DNA from: Clostridium sp. CAG:568
GTDB lineage: Bacteria > Bacillota_I > Bacilli_A > RFN20 > CAG-288
Direction: 5' to 3'
Assembly: GCA_000434395.1 (NCBI GenBank)
Contig: FR878777.1
Location: 41,931-105,930 of the forward strand
DNA length: 64,000 nucleotides
How positions within the stretch are numbered: the stretch's first letter is position 1; each line of letters begins with the position of its first letter. A model generated the notes under the pieces. It saw only the letters and a list, made by a program, of their open reading frames with translations. It was not told the DNA's origin and did not search any database. The position numbers were made by a program, and so were the translations under genes. Shown one piece after another: positions 61,067 to 64,000 of the stretch.

Positions 61067-63040
61067 TTATTTATTTCCTTTGAACGATATTTTCTTCTTT
61101 CTAAAAGAATCTTCAATATGTTTATAATTTAAATCAGATTGAGATTTTGAATTGTACTTATTGATCAATTCAATAATTTTTTCTCCATCATCGATGAAAT
61201 TTTGATAATTATCATTCTTTCTTTTCATCAATAGTAAATCTGCATTCAATTCATTCATCTGATATTTCATAGATGAAGTGGCAGGACCAAATTCATCGAC
61301 AGGTTCGACTTTATTGTCTTCGAGATTCTTAAGTTTTTCGGTCAATTCTACAATTTCCTTTGAAGACTCCTCCATCTCTTGTTTGTTGTTGTTGAACAAC
61401 CTATCAAATTCATCAATCTTATCCTTTAAATCATCACAAGATATACAAATATCTCTAAATGAAATGAATTTTCTACCTTTTAATTGTTCATTCATAGATT
61501 GTCTTATTTGTTCAATCTTATTTTGATTGGTAATTATTTGTTCGTTATACTCTTTCAATTTATTCTCAATTCTAGGAATACTAATATTGCGAAGTTCTAT
61601 GCCTTTCTTTGCTAATTCTCTCTTTGAAATTTGATCAGCAATTATGGAGCCTTGCCTTCTATATTCCTCTCTTTCCTTAGTCAGTTTAGACAATACATTA
61701 GGATATAGAGACCTGACAGAATTAAAATCTTTAGCACCGTATGGTTTTAAGATTTCGACACAAATTCTCTGGGCATCATTCCTAGAGGAATTAGCTTCAT
61801 TCATCTGTTTCTTATAACTTTCGACTTCCTCTCTTTTTGCATTGACCAAAGATGTATCAGATTTATTAGAAATAAGAGTATCTAATTCTTCTTCAGCTTC
61901 ATACATTTTGCCTTCATAATACTCTGCTTCTTCAGCTTGATCATCTATTGCAACTAATGATTGACCGATCAAATTTAATTTTTCTATAGCTTCACCTAAT
62001 GAATCATATTGTTTTTCTAAGCTTTTATAAGATTCATCTAAATCCTTAGGCATTTTATCCAAGAAAGTCTCATTATTCTTAGCTACTGTATTTAAACTTT
62101 TCTGTTGATTTACTAAATCTTGGACCTTTTCTTTAATTGATTTGATTTCTTCATTCAAAGAATCGATTTCTTTATTTCCTTCATCATGTTTGAAATAAAA
62201 AGGTTTTTCTGCCTCTAGAGTTTTTAATTCTTCTATATCTTTTTTATGTTCATCAATTTGTTTAGTTAATGATTCGACTTGTTCTTTAGATGAGGAATAA
62301 TTCTTCCTCTTTAAATTTAAAAGGTTTTTTACTGAAGTATATTCTTTTACATAATTTTCATACTTTTCCTTAGCAGCGATTTTAGTCTTCAAACCATCCA
62401 CCTTGTCCTTATAAGAATTAAATTGCTTCAAATTGTTAGCTAAATCCTTAGTATAAAGAGGAACAATAGATTTTATAAAAGCAGAAATTTCATCTAAAGA
62501 GGAACTTTCATCTATTGAATTCTTAGAAACTGATTCTTGATAAAAATCATCAGAATCACATCTCAATTTTTGAAATAGATCAAATATGGCCTTTCTATCA
62601 TTAAAAGCTTCATTTAATTTATTTTCTGATAATTTAGTAAATTCAACCCATTCGTCATAGTAATTATCTGAATTTTTGCATAACCAATTCAAATTATTGG
62701 ACCCATCAAAATAAACTGATTCATCCAATAATGTCTCTATTTTTTTTGTATCAGTTTCTATAGGTACGCCATTACTTTCTGAAAACAAAAGAATATCGCC
62801 TTTAGATTCTTCAAAGCAACGAGTCAATAAAACATTTTTATTATTGAATACACCACAGAGGCATATTTTCATCTTATTATCATCTATATTATTACCAAAG
62901 AAAGCAAAATTTAATGCTTTTGTAAAAGAACTTTGCTTTTCCTTAGACCAAGAAGAATCGAACTTGTCTTTAAAAAATACTTCTTCACCTTCTAAAAAGT
63001 AATCGAATCCATATAACTTTATGCTATTAAAAACAACCAT
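61067..63040 (-). CDS. Rad50/SMC-like coiled-coil protein lacking a P-loop
   Basis: 657 residues. The N-terminus (FNSIKLYGFDYFLEG..SSFTKALNFAFFGNN) has the pattern of Rad50/SbcC/RecF-type heads (IxIxNF..GKSTLLxAIxFALFG), but the P-loop glycines and lysine are replaced (WSKEKQSSFT, about 31-40). From about residue 190 to 640 it is long, charged coiled coil. No ABC signature or Walker B aspartate pair is seen at the C-terminus. It lies alone between the rplU unit and the rRNA operon. Identity is a fold-level inference; function unknown. Confidence 0.6.
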   Translation of the reverse strand: MVVFNSIKLYGFDYFLEGEEVFFKDKFDSSWSKEKQSSFTKALNFAFFGNNIDDNKMKICLCGVFNNKNVLLTRCFEESKGDILLFSESNGVPIETDTKKIETLLDESVYFDGSNNLNWLCKNSDNYYDEWVEFTKLSENKLNEAFNDRKAIFDLFQKLRCDSDDFYQESVSKNSIDESSSLDEISAFIKSIVPLYTKDLANNLKQFNSYKDKVDGLKTKIAAKEKYENYVKEYTSVKNLLNLKRKNYSSSKEQVESLTKQIDEHKKDIEELKTLEAEKPFYFKHDEGNKEIDSLNEEIKSIKEKVQDLVNQQKSLNTVAKNNETFLDKMPKDLDESYKSLEKQYDSLGEAIEKLNLIGQSLVAIDDQAEEAEYYEGKMYEAEEELDTLISNKSDTSLVNAKREEVESYKKQMNEANSSRNDAQRICVEILKPYGAKDFNSVRSLYPNVLSKLTKEREEYRRQGSIIADQISKRELAKKGIELRNISIPRIENKLKEYNEQIITNQNKIEQIRQSMNEQLKGRKFISFRDICISCDDLKDKIDEFDRLFNNNKQEMEESSKEIVELTEKLKNLEDNKVEPVDEFGPATSSMKYQMNELNADLLLMKRKNDNYQNFIDDGEKIIELINKYNSKSQSDLNYKHIEDSFRKKKISFKGNK

Positions 63041-63068
63041 ATCTCATACCTTCTTCCAAAAATAAATA

Positions 63069-63084
63069 ATATCAAATTTGATAT
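63069..63084. promoter_or_regulatory. 16 bp perfect palindrome upstream of the SMC-like gene
   Basis: ATATCAAATTTGATAT, centred about 36 nt ahead of the gene's start codon, in the place where a promoter is expected. A candidate operator for a dimeric repressor. Confidence 0.4.
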
Positions 63085-63101
63085 AACAAATAAATGTATT
63101 A

Positions 63102-63129
63102 AAAAAGCCTTTTTCAATCAAGAAAAAGG
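63102..63129 (-). terminator. Second terminator behind the rRNA operon
   Basis: On the minus strand CCTTTTTC/GAAAAAGG with a 6 nt loop (63108-63129), then C and six T. It backs up the terminator at the 3' end of the 5S gene. Confidence 0.8.
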
Positions 63130-63138
63130 TTTATAAAC

Positions 63139-63162
63139 AAAAAAAGCGGCAGCGCGCTGCCT
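63139..63162 (-). terminator. Terminator overlapping the 3' end of 5S rRNA
   Basis: On the minus strand GGCAGCGCGCTGCC is self-complementary and is followed by GC and seven T. The same bases supply the 3' strand of 5S helix I. Confidence 0.75.
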
Positions 63163-63249
63163 TCGCCCGACGGGCTATTATCGCCGCGGGGGAGCTTCGC
63201 TTCCGTGTTCGGCATGGGAACGGGCATGTCCTCCCCGCCATCGCCGCCG
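63147..63249 (-). rRNA. rrf: 5S ribosomal RNA
   Basis: The minus strand contains the diagnostic 5S core GCCCGUUCCCAUGCCGAACA followed by CGGAAGCGAAGCUCCCCC. The ends pair as CGGCGGC/GCUGCCG (helix I, one G-U pair). That gives about 103 nt, short for a bacterial 5S, because the helix IV arm is reduced (GCCC GUC GGGC). The ends may be off by a few bases. It follows 23S in the usual order. Confidence 0.9.
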
Positions 63250-63289
63250 CCTCGTATCGTATCCACGGTCCCCGGGAACCGCGCGAACT

Positions 63290-64000
<711 letters not shown>

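Overview
The window looks like the chromosome of an uncultured, AT-rich Gram-positive bacterium of the Bacilli/Erysipelotrichia-Mollicutes neighbourhood (inference). Several gene clusters have the Bacillus order: yqeG-yqeH, plsY divergent from parE-parC, yneF, nfo-cshB, apt-rel, dnaG-rpoD-trmK, ybeY-cdd-era-recO, dnaB-dnaI, and rplU-prp-rpmA-obgE. The Firmicutes-specific helicase-loading pair DnaB/DnaI and the Prp-processed form of L27 agree with this. Nearly all genes are housekeeping. No phage, transposase, CRISPR array or tRNA gene was seen.

Layout. 1-7.1 kb: yqeH (cut by the window start), yqeG, parC, parE, and plsY on the opposite strand. 7.1-11.4 kb: yneF, efp, rpmG, a candidate RNA gene behind two cre-like sites, glycerate kinase, ispG, and a second candidate RNA gene with its own promoter and terminator. 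11.4-20.4 kb: nfo-cshB, aspS, hisS, rel, apt, ispH. 20.4-34 kb: a divergent sigma-like gene, trmK, rpoD, a second sigma factor, dnaG, glyQS, recO, era, cdd, ybeY, a C39-peptidase/membrane protein, dnaI, dnaB. 34.2-39.7 kb: glycolytic cluster pfkA-pyk-glucokinase, then thrS. 39.8-51 kb: mraZ-rsmH-small membrane protein, a DUF177-like gene, pheST, and ftsQ-ftsA-ftsZ. 51-61 kb: Mbeg1-like hydrolase, recJ, secDF, ruvAB, obgE, rpmA, prp, rplU. 61-64 kb: a Rad50/SMC-like coiled-coil protein, then the 3' end of an rRNA operon (5S and partial 23S) on the minus strand.

The most unusual content is in cell division. FtsZ is 1020 residues long: an intact GTPase and a recognisable C-terminal binding peptide are followed by about 650 extra residues, mostly predicted coiled coil. 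Its FtsA partner is divergent and the protein in the FtsL position is tiny. Two proteins keep the fold context of P-loop ATPases but have lost the P-loop (DnaI and the SMC-like protein). There are three sigma-70-type genes within 4 kb. The sarcin-ricin loop of the 23S rRNA reads GCAA instead of the near-universal GAGA. Two roughly 300-350 nt RNA genes could not be assigned to a family by eye.
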